This document shows, piece by piece, positions 47,986 to 59,219 of a DNA stretch of 64,000 nucleotides; position 1 is the stretch's first letter, and each line of letters opens with the position of its first letter. The position numbers and the translations under genes are program-made. The notes beneath the pieces are model-generated. The model was given only the letters and a program-made list of their open reading frames with translations, did not search any database and had not been told where the DNA came from. Origin of the DNA: Mytilisepta virgata (Eukaryota > Mollusca > Bivalvia > Mytilida > Mytilidae); NCBI GenBank assembly GCA_028015205.1, contig CM051514.1:50236150-50300149 (forward strand), in the 5' to 3' direction.

Positions 47986-49125
47986 CAATTCTTTGATACC
48001 AATTTTGATGCACAAGATAACAGATAGATTATCATCCACCCTCCTTCTGAAATATATGAGGCATGTGGGAGGATTGTTTTTTTTTAAATATGGATCTACT
48101 TCTGTCATTAAGTCATCTTTTGCAAAGTCAATGTGCACAAAATTGTCTCCCTATCTGTAAGAACTTGGACATGGACATTCACTATATATATGTCAAAGCA
48201 AAGATTTTGACAGAAACGGACATGAAAAAGTTTTTTTTTTCTTTTGAAACATAATGGTCATCAAAGAGCAGTGCAAGCCACATTTAATGTAAATCCATGT
48301 AACTGTCATGTATTATCCTAAATCTTAAGCCTCTCAGACATAATCAAGATATACATGAATTATGTCTTGCTCTACTCCTCAAATCCTATACTAACTATTT
48401 TAAACCCCAGGTCCTTTAAATTGTTAATGACCTTGACAGTATCAGTGTATATGCATGTAAATTGTACATGTTACTATGGCATGCTTCTGGAGACCTTGAA
48501 ATTTCTTATAAAAACCAATTACAAGATACATACAAGGGAAAACTTTTGTTGTACATTTGTACAACTACCCACGGGCATTTTGTCATCATCTTCACTACAG
48601 GTGTTAATAGGTATAATGTCTTACCTTAGACAAAAGCTTCAAGTTATGGATATGACCGATAGTTTACTTATTAGCCTTCGGATAGAAAAATTAGGCCAAC
48701 CCACCTTAGATAACAAAGATAATATTAAAACAGTGGCTTTCTATGGTAAAGTAAAGCCTATATCAAACACTGAAGATAAAATATAAACAGTAGCAATCTG
48801 TTCGGCAAGATAAACACAATCTACGGAGGAAAGTTTATTACATTATCAAGGAATTTAATTTCAAGCTCAAATTTTAGATTATATAGGTCTAACAGTTTTT
48901 TTTTCCATAAGAATAGACTATCTTATTAACTACATGTAGATATACTTTTTTACCTTTCAAAATCCCCCATAAAATTATATGGAGCCACTACAAATAACAA
49001 ATTGCCATTTTTAACTTTGATGTTGAAATGGAATTGGACTCGAGCACAAAACTTCAGCCACCTTAATCAGTTTCCATGGCCATTTTGGTCAATAAAACAG
49101 TTTTATCAGATGACCATTACACTTT
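47986..49125. other. AT-rich stretch without supported genes
   Basis: A 143-codon plus-strand open frame at 48355-48786 has no recognised domain, uninformative composition and no repeat or homology cue; I do not call it a gene. Confidence 0.4.
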
Positions 49126-49297
49126 AGTTCACAACTACCCATAGTCAAGATCCTAGTTTAACTGGACCAAATATAGTTCACAACTAGTCAAGATCTAAGT
49201 TTAACTGGACCAAAAATAGTTCACAACTATTTAAGATCAGAGTTCAACAGGACCAAATATAGTTCACAACTAGTCAAGATTCAAGTTTAAATGGACC
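49126..49297. repeat. ~43-bp tandem repeat, 4 copies
   Basis: The unit is ATAGTTCACAACTAGTCAAG, ATCTAAGTTTAACTGGACCA, AA. Units differ at several positions. Confidence 0.8.
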
Positions 49298-49329
49298 AAT
49301 GGTTTACTGACAAATGACTATATCATGCA

Positions 49330-49525
49330 TGGCCACCAGAGGAGAAAGCCTGATTATCTGGAGAGAACCGACAAGAAATCTGGCATTCAATGTTAAGTTC
49401 GGATTCAAACCCACAACCTCAGTGTTGACAGGATAGTTGTCAAACACTCCTCTCCATGAGCTGGATTCAAACCCATAACCTCAGTTGACAGGATACGGAT
49501 CATTAGTATTAATGACAAACTATAT
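49330..49525 (-). repeat. SINE relic with duplicated B-box region
   Basis: GGATTCAAACCCACAACCTC (49393-49412) recurs as GGATTCAAACCCATAACCTC about 70 bp later, each followed by an AGT(G)TTGACAGGAT phrase that also occurs in the SINE copies. It looks like a decayed, partly duplicated head of that family. Confidence 0.55.
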
Positions 49526-50563
49526 CTTTTCTCTGGATAAAATATTTATGACTGATTGTGATTTGTAGGAGATTTTAACATTGGTAAAACCTATATTTTT
49601 GTTGAAATTTTACCCAGAAAGAGACATATTTATAGAGACACTCAGATAAGTAGAAAATAAAAGTGCATTGATTTCAGACATCCAGATACATGCAAGTAGA
49701 AAATGGAAGTCCATTGAACTTGGTTTAAGGCATTGTGACCACTGTTTGATTAATATGAACTCTGCAACTTTAACAGAAACTGTCAGGTGTCCATGGGAAC
49801 TGGACAATACCCTAATCAACTTTCATACAAGTATTTCTGTCCGGTAAAATTTTCATAATCCAATCAGACATTGAGTCTACTTTGTTGTAAAGAATTCTTT
49901 CCTTGTCCTTATGGTAACATGTATTAAACAAACAAACAAGCATTAAGTCATATGAGAAAGGATTCTTGACACAATTCCCAAATTTATATAGTAGGTTTTT
50001 AAAGGATATGTGATTTTAACCAAGAACTCCCCCAAAAGGAAGATGTAATGTTTCATCTGATTAAGATATTTATATTCAGACTTTATTCATCAAGCTTATT
50101 TAATAGTTTGCATTTCTGATACCATTTGTATTTGGTCAGTTCCAATATGCCATATTTATCATCTAGCTGCCTTAATTTGTTTACTACCTTGTCATATTAA
50201 GAATGGATTAAGTTACATATTGGCATTGATCACATCTACACCTACATTGTCAACAAAGTTTGACCTTGACAGGTGAAGGTGTTTACATATGACTGGTCAT
50301 TATCTGTTTGTCCCAAAAGATAATGATTACACTAATGGCTATATGCTTGTGTTCAGACATGTACTTCAATTCACATTATTGTATTTTATTGTTTTATTTT
50401 TATGTTCGGAAATAATTCTTTTTTTACCCTTTCTGCACCCAAATTTCTCCTCCATACAATTGATTAAAAAGATTTGTATATAGTTTAACTAAATTTATTT
50501 GGATATTTCTACTTTTCTCTATGTATAATACAACTATTTCTGTAGAATCCGCATAAGAACTTA
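49526..50563. other. AT-rich stretch without supported genes
   Basis: No recognised feature before the nested elements that begin at 50566. Confidence 0.4.
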
Positions 50564-51026
50564 TACTGTAAATTCAGAAATTTTTGTGTGCATTTATTAT
50601 TGCGAATCCTTGTGATTTGATAGTATTGCGAGATTAATTAATGTGATTGGTGTCTCGCCTGTCGTGTATTTCTAATGAAAGTAAATGCTATCAGACATAT
50701 TGCATACAGTATTCGAAAAACAGGTCAAAACACAAAAACTTAACTATAACCACTGAACCATGAAAATGAGGTCAAGGTCAGATGACACATGCCAGTTGGA
50801 CAGGTACACCTTACAATCCTTCCACACACCAAATATACTAGACCTATTGCTTATAGTATCTGAGATATGGACTTGACCACCAAAACTTAACCTTGTTCAC
50901 TGATCCTTGAAATTGGGTCGAGGTCAATTGAAAACTGTGTGACGGGGATGAGGACCTTGTGAGGTACGCACATACCAAATATAGTTATCCTATTACTCAT
51001 AATAAGAGAGAAATTAACATTACAAA

Positions 51027-51809
51027 CCAGAGGCTCCCAGGAGCCTGTAATCGCTCACCTGGCATACAGTTGCCAAAGTTGACATTAAAATTCATCTTGT
51101 TTGGCGGGTGGGGTCATCGGATACAATTCTGAAAGAGACCTACCTAATGATCATTCCACCAAAGTTTGGTTCCATTTGAGCAAGTAGTTCCAGACGAGAA
51201 GATTTTTTAATGAATTTCCCATAGGGTCCTATGTTAAACTAAGTTCGGCTGAAGCAGCCATCTTGGTTGGTGGGCGGGGTCATTGGATACAATTCTGAAA
51301 GAGGATCATCTAAGGACCATTCCATCAAAGTTTGATTCAAATTGAGCATGTGGTTCCAGACAAAAAGATTTTTTAATGAATTTCCCATAGGGTCCTATGT
51401 TAAACTAAGTTCGGCTGTGGCAGCCATCTTGATTGGCGGGTGGAGTCATCGGATACAATTCTGAAAGAGGATCATCTAAGGACCATTCCACTTAAGTTTG
51501 ACATAAATTGGTTGAGTAGTTTTGGAGGAGAAGATTTTTTAAGAAACCACCCCCTTTTTTCTATTTTTAGTAACGGCAGCCATGTTTGTTGGTGGATTGC
51601 GACCCCTGATACAATTCTGGAAGGGGACCACCCAAGGACCATTCCTGCAAAGTTTGGTTGAAATTGGTCCAGTGGTTTCAGAGGAGAAGATTAAAATGTG
51701 AATTGTGGACGGACGGACGGACGGACAGACGGACGGACGGACGGACAGACGACGGACGCCAAGTGATGACAAAAGCTCACATGGCCTTTCAGGCCAGGTG
51801 AGCTAAAAA
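51027..51809 (+). mobile_element. Hairpin-ended tandem-core element, family 1, copy C (innermost)
   Basis: Head CCAGAGGCTCCCAGGAGCCT (a hairpin), then GCTCACCTGGC; tail AGCTCACATGGCCTTTCAGG then CCAGGTGAGCTAAAAAT, a near-perfect hairpin. Core units of ~160-180 bp carry CCTATGTTAAACTAAGTTCG, GCAGCCATCTTG and GGACCATTCC. An ACGG/ACAG tract (51709-51757) precedes the tail. The best-preserved member of the family, intact at both ends. Confidence 0.85.
51709..51757 (+). repeat. (ACGG)n tract of the inner element
   Basis: Tandem GGAC/ACGG tetranucleotides with ACAG variants just before the element's tail, a diagnostic part of the architecture. Confidence 0.95.
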
Positions 51810-52324
51810 TCTTAATTTTTTTTTCAAGTGGTCACTGATCCATGAAAATGATGTCAAGGACAATGTACATATGACAGACGGAAACTTCGTAACATAAGGC
51901 ATCTATATACAAAGTATAAAGCATCCAGGTCCTCCATCTTCTAAAATATAAAGCTTTTAAGAAGTTAGTTAACGCCGCCGCCAGATCACTATCCCTATGT
52001 CGAGCTTTCTGCGACTAAAGTCGCAGCTCGACAAAAATGTGTTTAAATTATTGCGATTGTCATACTCTTGCAATATTCGCAAAAAATAAAAATGTCGCAA
52101 TAATTTCTGAAATTTAATAGTAACCAGTCTTACAAATCAAGGGAAACAACTTTCTTAAAATTATTGTTGAAACTGAAAATACATTGGTTAACAGGTCTAA
52201 AAGAACATGTGTAAATTTAAAAGAAATGTATAACATTAATGCACAGGATTAAAATAATTTTAGAAACATGAATAAGTAGACGTTAAAAAATATATATTTC
52301 TCTAATTTTGTGTGCATACATCTC

Positions 52325-52463
52325 TTGACACGTTTGATAAATTCTGATATCAATATACGTTGGTTAAATGCTCGTGAAATTCCATGCCAAAAAATGTTAT
52401 GAAAACCTCTCGGAGTTTTACATTGTCATTGGAGAAAAAGATTCTAATACTCTTGACACCTTA
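52325..52463 (+). pseudogene. Unidentified protein-like segment, copy 1 (frameshifted)
   Basis: Encodes LTRLINSDINIRWLNAREIP, then after a +1/-1 shift near the A run at about 52391 continues YENLSEFYIVIGEKDSNTLD. The same order of residues occurs at 57190-57327 on the other strand in one open frame. Conservation at the amino-acid level (TRLINS, WLNA.EI, LSE.YIVI.EKDS.TLD) despite nucleotide change suggests descent from a coding sequence. I do not recognise the family; it could be a fragment of an unknown mobile-element or host gene. It runs straight into the foldback at 52461-52580. Confidence 0.4.
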
Positions 52464-52580
52464 ATTATGAAATTTATCCACTCTTAATAATAAAATTTTC
52501 ATTTTTTTAACTGCTTGGACAAGCCTTGGATTTAGAAAATGAAAATTTTATTAATTCGAGTTGATAAATTTCATAATCAA
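52461..52580. repeat. Foldback element next to protein-like segment 1
   Basis: TTAATTATGAAATTTATCCA is inverted as GATAAATTTCATAATCAA; inner arms ATAAAATTTTCATTTT and AAAATGAAAATTTTATTAAT also pair. Related to 56761-56858 and in plan to 22706-22800. Confidence 0.7.
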
Positions 52581-53041
52581 CATGATCAACTGGTCATCGT
52601 TGTAGAATATATCTATATCTAACATAACAGAATACTCTGGAAGTATACGTGACTTTAAACACTTTCACCTATAACATGAAACAAGCAATACAAAACGGGT
52701 AACAACAAAACAATTCATTTAAATGTCAATTATAGAATTTCAGAATTTTTACTACGCATTTTACTATTGTGCGTAGTATTTTTACTGTTATACAATCGGC
52801 ATTTAAAATTCAGAAGTAATCTATTTTTGACAAATGTTTATATGTATAAGAGATATTGAACACAAGGATCATAAAACTGATGTTTGTATTTTATTACAGA
52901 GAATCTTACAAACTGATCAATAGCGTGGTTTGATAATAATGATTCCAGTATATATTGTTGTATAAAAATTTAAAAAAAAAATTTTTTTTTTGAGGAATCA
53001 AGATTATGTGGAGAGAATCTCCATCTTCTGGTTGGATAACT
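52581..53041. other. AT-rich stretch
   Basis: Contains a short inverted repeat TTACTACGCATTTTAC/GTGCGTAGTATTTTTAC near 52748-52787 and long A/T runs near 52970-52990; no gene. Confidence 0.35.
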
Positions 53042-53215
53042 GAAAATAAGATTGGAGTCCAACATAACTGGAAAAAAATTGGAGTCCAACATATCCGGAA
53101 ATAAGATTGGAGTGTCATATAGGGTCAATATTTCATACAATGTAGGTATTTTGACCTCAGGGTCAATATCCCATGGAGTTAATATACCATATAACACTAG
53201 AAATAAGATTACAGT
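53042..53215. repeat. Short imperfect tandem repeats
   Basis: AATAAGATTGGAGTCCAACA-type units recur three times (53045-53115) and AGGGTCAATAT occurs twice (about 53124 and 53159). The minus-strand frames with repeated LDSN and LYGILT words derive from this. Confidence 0.6.
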
Positions 53216-53775
53216 CTAACTTAACTTGCCATGAGTTGGTTTGAACTCACACTTAACAGGTTTTGTTGTTATTAGAAGTAATGAAGAATTTTTGAGATCA
53301 CTTGGAAGCTACATGTAGTGGATATTGAAAACATTAAACAAACTTATACAAATCCCTCTTTAATTAGCAGGTGTGGGAGTAGCCACTGTACCCTATTGTT
53401 TTATCCCTCATCCACCCTAAATCTAGACCCCCTCTGAATATGTTACATTACATGAAAATGAAGTAAAGTACAGATACAATGTGACCTTGACCATCTTGTC
53501 TGACTAACAGTAAACACATGCTTTTCTAATTAGACAAAGTCAATTATTTGTTGATATTAAGTCATAGCTACAGAATGTGGATCACTGAGATCTACTGTCA
53601 CCAGACTTTATCTGTAAATGCTCTGAGTTTTGTACAGGTTAATCATCTCTCATTAGAAAGTCTTTAATACTGAGGAGAGTGGACCCTGCTACTGTATAGT
53701 TTATAGTACATCAATTAATGTTCTTGATTATTGATTGCTTGTATTTTCTGTATGACTTATTGATGTATGCCATCA
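53216..53775. other. Stretch before the foldback element
   Basis: Possible small SINE relic near 53228-53260 (CCATGAGTTGGTTTGAACTC). Otherwise nothing recognised. Confidence 0.35.
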
Positions 53776-53972
53776 AACCTTAGGATTCCATGATGAATCG
53801 GCCCATAACAAACTTGTACCATAACCAAATCGGACCATAACCAAATCGGACTACACAAAATTGGACCATAACAAAATCGGACCATAACAAATTCGGACCA
53901 CCAGATAATTATAAGCTAATACATGAATGGTAATTGATTTTTCACGCCAAAATTGTTACAAGTAGTTATTTG

Positions 53973-54468
53973 ATGCACAAGGGCCCGACTTCTGGATATT
54001 TTATTATTTTTATATTTCCCGTTGTTGTTGTCTTATTTCATTAGTACTTTTAATAGATATTTACCATAACAACGAATATTCTGCGTTTATTATCAATGTT
54101 CACGTCGGTCAAAGTTATGCTCTCAGACTTGAATTTATATGTTTATAAATATACTTAATGCCATGCAATGACATTTTTGTTATAATGTTGTGTTGTAATC
54201 TGTATGATTGTAATTTGGATTGACCGTTCTAGGTGTAATTTCAAATAAAGATTAATATTATTATTATTATATACTATCCACATACTACCAAATCCTAGGA
54301 TTTTTTAGGATTTTTTAGTATAAGGACGTGGATTATATAGCACATTGATAATAAACGCTCTTCGTTGCTATGATAAATATTTATTAAAAGTACTCATGAA
54401 AGAAGACAACAAAAAATTAAAATATAAAAAGTAAAATAAATATCCAGAAGTCGTATCCCTGTGATTTG
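53973..54468. repeat. Inner inverted repeat (~135-bp arms) within the foldback element
   Basis: Left arm words CGACTTCTGGATATTT, TTAGTACTTTTAATAGATAT and GCGTTTATTATCAATG are inverted on the right as CATTGATAATAAACGC, ATATTTATTAAAAGTACTCA and AAATATCCAGAAGTCG. Identity is perhaps 80%. The spacer (54109-54337) holds AATAAAGATTAATATTATTA, a retroelement-like 3' end with an ATT tail. Confidence 0.75.
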
Positions 54469-55600
54469 ATGATGCCATACCATAGACTATAGTTATGAAC
54501 ACTTTAAGAATTTCAAAATATAACCTTAAAAATAGTATGTTTTACGGTTCCAGTTTCAAGGTCATAAGCATTTAATTTCTAGAATAATATTTGTTTTATA
54601 TATATTCTTTACACACTATATTCAATCAGACTGCAGTCTTGTCAAAATTCAACACGACCCAATCAGTTCTATTTTTCACAAATGACGAGATGAAATGAGT
54701 TTTAGATTTTCAAGTGGTGGATAATTATAATTTGGCTGGATTTCATTGATATTATTGAAGCAACGCTGTCTTAACAGGTCATATTTTGGACAATTGAAGA
54801 ACTTAAATGAAAAAAAAACGTGAAACGGAAAAGAACACAGAATTTTAACTACTCTCCAAAAATACCTGTTGAAACAAGTAAAAGGCTTATTTTTTTCACG
54901 AGAACTTTAAGTTGTAAAACTTATTGGAAAAAAAGCCGCTACTACTTCAGTACCACCGCCTAGGCAGTAAAATTTTTCAGTGCTTTATCTTCTGTAGTAA
55001 AAAGGTGTCAAATAATAACACAGCAGCTAATCTCTCGTATAATTAGTCGTGTAATATATGTAATTATTATATCATGTTCCGATCATTTAATTTCATGGTT
55101 TCTTATATAGTTCCATATTTCCGTATATTTGTGCAAACTATTAAAAAAAGTTGTTTCAAAGAAGAAAAAATGTTCATATGACATGTTTTAAGAGGACAAT
55201 TTACTTAGGGATTTATAAGTAGTACAACTTTAAAATTACACTTTTTCAATATGCAACAAATTTTCTACTTATTCTTATCCTTAAAAAATTTATATATAAA
55301 AAAAATCTCAAAAGTATAAAATCGACAAAAAAAAATAAATCAATCCAAGTAAATGTTTTGTTAATTAAGATAAAAAAAATTACTCCAACTAAATGTTTAT
55401 TTAATGGTATATACATACTTTTTACTTCGATTTAAAAGTCTTTAAAATATATTCATAAATTTCAAATTAAAACTTTCCTAAAATGAGAATTTTATCGAAA
55501 AGTTGAAGTTTTGTTATTTCATTCATATACATACACACAAAAAAAACAATGTAACAGTATGAATGAATACAGAAATCCAGTTAAAGGATGGGTGGGCCGA
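54469..55600. other. Interior of the foldback element
   Basis: Very AT-rich, many A runs, no open frame of note and no recognised domain. Confidence 0.45.
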
Positions 55601-55929
55601 ATTTGTCAACTTTATTTCTATTCATAAAAAATGTTGGTCCGATTCCGCTATGGTCCGAATTTGTTATAGTCCGAATTTGTAATAGTCCGAGTCTGTTATG
55701 GTCCGATTTATCCAGTAACCAACCTTAGGGTATAATTGTGCATTTATTGAATAAATAAATAAATAAACTGATTCTTACATGCAATATACACGTATCACAC
55801 CTAAGAGGTGAGAGACTCGCAGTGAGTGATTCTTTTTGTCTCATCCTTGACCTTCTTAGACAGGTCACATGTATGCCAATTCAATTAAAATTTCAATACA
55901 CGTGTATTTTAAAAATTTATTCATGCCTA

Positions 55930-56215
55930 TAAATATTCCATTTTTGTGCCTGTCCCAAGTCAGGAACCTCTAGCCTTTGTTAGTCTTGTGTTCTTTTTTT
56001 TGAATTTTGGTTCATTTTTATTTTTCAGAGTTTAGTGTACTGTCCATTTTGCCAAACTAATATACATTATTGTTTAGGGGCGAGATGAAGCCCACCTCTG
56101 GGTGTGGGATTTTCTGGCTGTGTTGAAGACCCATTGGTAGCCTTGAGCTGTTTTCTGCTCTTTGGTAGGGTTGATGTCTCTTTGACACATTCCGTTTCCA
56201 TTCTATTCTGCCAGA
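55930..56215 (+). repeat. Dispersed mussel-type repeat
   Basis: Words TGCCTGTCCCAAGTCAGGAA, GTGTGGGATTTTCTGGCTGT, GTTGAAGACCCATTGGTAGC and GTTGATGTCTCTTTGACACA then TTCC match a dispersed repeat I recall from Mytilus genomic and EST sequences (recognition from memory, no search). A short relative is at 38400-38462. Confidence 0.5.
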
Positions 56216-56760
56216 ATAAAATGCACAAAAAGATTGGGGAAAAAGTATAATATTCAAATTTTACTTTTACTTCAATAAGAGATATCTCATACAAATGTAC
56301 ATTACATAGAAGTTCCAAAATGTATGGAAGCATACTAAACATAAAAAGATGACAATTAGGATGCTGAGCGTATAAATTCATATAATTATTCCTATGAAAA
56401 TTGGTCTTTTTATATGTCGATCTGTAAACAAATATTCTGTGTTTTGCAGAGGATAGGAAATGGTTATTTTTCTGAGCAATTTATTTGCCAATTTAATTTA
56501 ATGCTTTTTCATGTTGAAAGGTTGTTATTAACTGTCTATGCAAATGGAGATTTTTATCTTTTTTGTATCCTGAACATGTGCATCCATGCACATACCCTTT
56601 ATGACTGACTTGTTGCACAATATAACTTTTCTGACAGTGTTGTCAGGGATATGTTTTATATGCAGTTGTGTGTTGGGGGTGGTGAATATAGGGGCTTAAA
56701 CTGATAAAAGCAAACAGATATGAGGTTGAGATGAAGTAGCCATTATGAGGATAAATATAG
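56216..56760. other. AT-rich stretch without supported genes
   Basis: Short open frames on both strands with no recognised motif. Confidence 0.35.
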
Positions 56761-56858
56761 ATTAATATGAAATTTATTAACTCGAGATAATTAAATTTTC
56801 ATTTTTAAACTGCGAGGATTGTCCAAGAGTATCGAGAGTGGATAAATTGCATAATTAG
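56761..56858. repeat. Foldback element, relative of 52461-52580
   Basis: ATTAATATGAAATTTATTAA, CTCGAG is inverted as GAGAGTGGATAAATTGCATA, ATTA; the ATTAAATTTTCATTTT block is shared with the other copy. Confidence 0.6.
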
Positions 56859-56862
56859 GGAC

Positions 56863-57185
56863 GAGATCAAAAGTTCAATGTCGGATAAAAAACTTAATTC
56901 ACATAGTTTTTTCACTGACCCCCCCACCCCCCCTCTTAACTTAATTTGGGAAAAATTGATTGACCAATATGGGCATATGCTTTGAGTATACTTTTTTGTA
57001 TCATGGGTCCTGTTTTTCCTCAACAATGTATGTTTGTTCTGTATTTTGACTTGGACATCACTTGAATCCGTATTTTTCAATCCGAAAATCGATGTCAGAT
57101 AACAAAACTTGCAGAGATATTTACCCCCCCACCCCCAAACTATTTGAATTAAGTTTTTTATCTGACATTGAACTTTTGATCTCCT
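56863..57185. repeat. Inverted repeat, ~47-bp arms, with C-tracts
   Basis: GAGATCAAAAGTTCAATGTC, GGATAAAAAACTTAATTCAC is inverted at 57138-57184 (AATTAAGTTTTTTATCTGAC, ATTGAACTTTTGATCTC) with few mismatches. The arms translate as EIKSSMSDKKLNS. C-rich runs (ACCCCCCCACCCCCC) lie inside each arm, both on the plus strand and therefore not inverted. Confidence 0.8.
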
Positions 57186-57189
57186 GCCT

Positions 57190-57327
57190 TAACGCGTCAA
57201 GGGTTTTGGAATCTTTTTCTCTAATAACAATGTACAACTCCGAGAGATCTTCAAAAGTTTTTTGGTGGGAAATTTCATGAGCATTTAACCAAGGTGTGGT
57301 GAAATTAGAATTTATCAAACGGGTCAA
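57190..57327 (-). pseudogene. Unidentified protein-like segment, copy 2 (open)
   Basis: A minus-strand open frame reading LTRLINSNFTTPWLNAHEIS, then LSELYIVIREKDSKTLDALR, and continuing into EIKSSMSDKKLNS at the inverted repeat. It is the intact-frame relative of 52325-52463. An in-frame stop lies just upstream and there is no ATG at its start, so it is a fragment or an exon. No acceptor of good quality was seen. The protein family is not recognised. Confidence 0.4.
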
Positions 57328-59219
57328 GAATTATAGAAATGTATGTAACAATTGTTTTTCCTCTTTACCTATCTTTCTCTGAAATTTCAATTTCTGTTTT
57401 AACAAATTTTTAAATTACCCTTATTAGAAGAGATGATTTTTTAATATATAAATTACTGAAAACCAAAGAAAACATTTAGTGCCAATTTTTAATGAACCTT
57501 TATTCTTTTATTGTATTAAATGTACACAGCATAAATATTTAGTTAATTTTTTCCCCTCTTAGTCAATCCTTGATCACTTATTAAAGTTAATTCTTCATTT
57601 GTTCAGAGGATTATCAGAAGACAAAGGTTTCTATGGGTTCTCCTCAATCATTTCTCCCCAATGTCACATATATTTGTATCAATTATTTCTGCCTACAAAT
57701 TATACATATAAATATTTATAACAAAGATATATTCTGTTTAAAACCTTACCACTTCCATGTCACTCATCTGTACCACAATACAAAAATATCCAATTAACAA
57801 AGATAATATAACTGTGCCTAATATTGGTTATGAATTCACAAAAAAACCTCCAAAAATTCAAACAAAGATGATCATGTGAACAGTACTGATCAATTGGGAG
57901 CACATGTTTACAAAGTCATAATCTATGCTCCAATGATTACAGGGACCATCTCAAAAATGTTTTCAAACAAGGAAAGTTCTAATATTTCCAAATATTTGAC
58001 TAGAAGGTTGAAAGTTCAAGGCTGAATTTTTTTTATACAGAAAAGAATTTAATGGGCAAACAATGAGATACAGTATTTTTTTTTTTTTAAAAATAACAAT
58101 AATTATCAAATATTTTCTCATTTTATACATTTTTCATAGAAAAAAATTAAAATAATCAATATCAAACATATACTGAAGCCCACCAAAGACTATTTCTGTA
58201 TTATAATTTTAATTTTATTCAAATAATTTAATTTGAGTTAAAATGAGCAAGTTAGTATAATGTACTGATTTTATAACATATTACTCTGCAGTGCACAATT
58301 TGAACATTTCAGGGATAATGATTCTACCTGCATATTTGTTTAAGAAAATTCCTAAATATAAAATTATAAGAACGGTTTTTAATACATACTTGCATGTATA
58401 ACCTATTTCAGTCAATAAACCTCTTTGCAGTTTATGATTCGTTAAAGCTACGGCCAAACCTGAGTAGGAATGTGGGAGATCTCTCTTAAATTAGGTATTA
58501 AAATGTTAACAGATATGAACCCCTTTGTAGTTTAAACTACCTACAAGTAGGTTATATTGTAAAACCAATGTCCCAAAATTGAAAACAATCCTTAAATATA
58601 TTACTGTTAACAGAACAGAGCAATGGACCCAGTTTTCTATTTTCTTTAAAATAAAATGTACTATAAAATAAATGTGGTTGAAAACAAAAAATGAACAGCA
58701 CCACATTTTGGTGACCTTACTATCTATTTATACATATCAACTTCCTGGTCGATTGTCCTTAATACTTAAAAATAACTGATAGCATGGGGTTTAGGGGGAA
58801 TGGATCAAGACCAAATAGTGATCTAGATTCTGAAATTATTTTTCACTTGTTTTTTTTTTCCTCGATGTTTTCTTTTCTTTTTTTTCAATTCATTTTTCAA
58901 ACATGCCTGAAATGTGGTACATATCTAGTCTGTTGTAAATATTGCTTGTTCATTGCAGTACGTTTTGGTTCTTAGTTAGATCTGACATTGAAAAGCCTCT
59001 CTGAGAGTATTAAATGCATTTTTGTGAATATCATGAAGTTCCCATTTAGGAATTATGACTAATGAATATTTGTATTCACACTTAATAGCTGTAAAACATT
59101 TATGAAGATCAGAAAGTACTTTGTTTACAGTTTTTATGCCAAGTAGCTTCATTTCAGAGGTGTTTGCAAAATGATCAAATGCTGTGATGGTTGTTCATGT
59201 GTATTTTTAACTATTTGAT
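57328..59219. other. 1.9-kb AT-rich stretch without supported genes
   Basis: T and A homopolymers (for example 58076-58088) and no recognised repeat or exon. Confidence 0.4.

Larger units (their letters stand above)
50650..52033 (+). mobile_element. Middle element of the nest: tandem-core type, split
   Basis: The head region TGTCTCGCCTGTCGTGTATT is followed by core units with CACTGAACCATGAAAATGAG, GTCAAGGTCAGATGACACAT and ACCAAATATA. Cores resume after the inner insertion with CACTGATCCATGAAAATGAT. The tail TATGTCGAGCTTTCTGCGAC, TAAA, GTCGCAGCTCGACA is a perfect-stemmed hairpin ending at 52033. About 375 bp lie left and 225 bp right of the inner element. Confidence 0.65.
50566..52120. mobile_element. 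Outermost MITE of a three-layer nest
   Basis: Left end CTGTAAATTCAGAAATT... and right end (complement CTATTAAATTTCAGAAATTA) are inverted repeats flanked by TA (50564-50565, 52121-52122). Subterminal ATTATTGCG/CGCAATAAT blocks are also inverted. Its original interior is interrupted by another element (about 50650-52033), itself interrupted at 51027-51809. Confidence 0.7.
53785..55720. mobile_element. 1.94-kb foldback element with 9-bp target duplication
   Basis: AACCTTAGG flanks both sides (53776-53784 and 55721-55729). The ends are inverted repeats built of short tandem units: left GATGAATCGGCCCATAAC, then AAATCGGACCATAAC repeats to about 53910; right GTTATGGTCCGATTTATCC preceded by GTTATAGTCCGAATTTG-type repeats from about 55635. 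Long, internally repetitive inverted ends plus a 9-bp duplication match foldback/Mutator-like elements. Inside are a second inverted pair (53973-54108 vs 54338-54468) and a LINE-like 3' end. No transposase frame is visible, so it is non-autonomous or decayed. Confidence 0.7.

Noticed and set aside
48355..48786. 143-codon plus-strand open frame
   Set aside because: No domain, no repeat, no splice or promoter context; composition is that expected of AT-rich noise.
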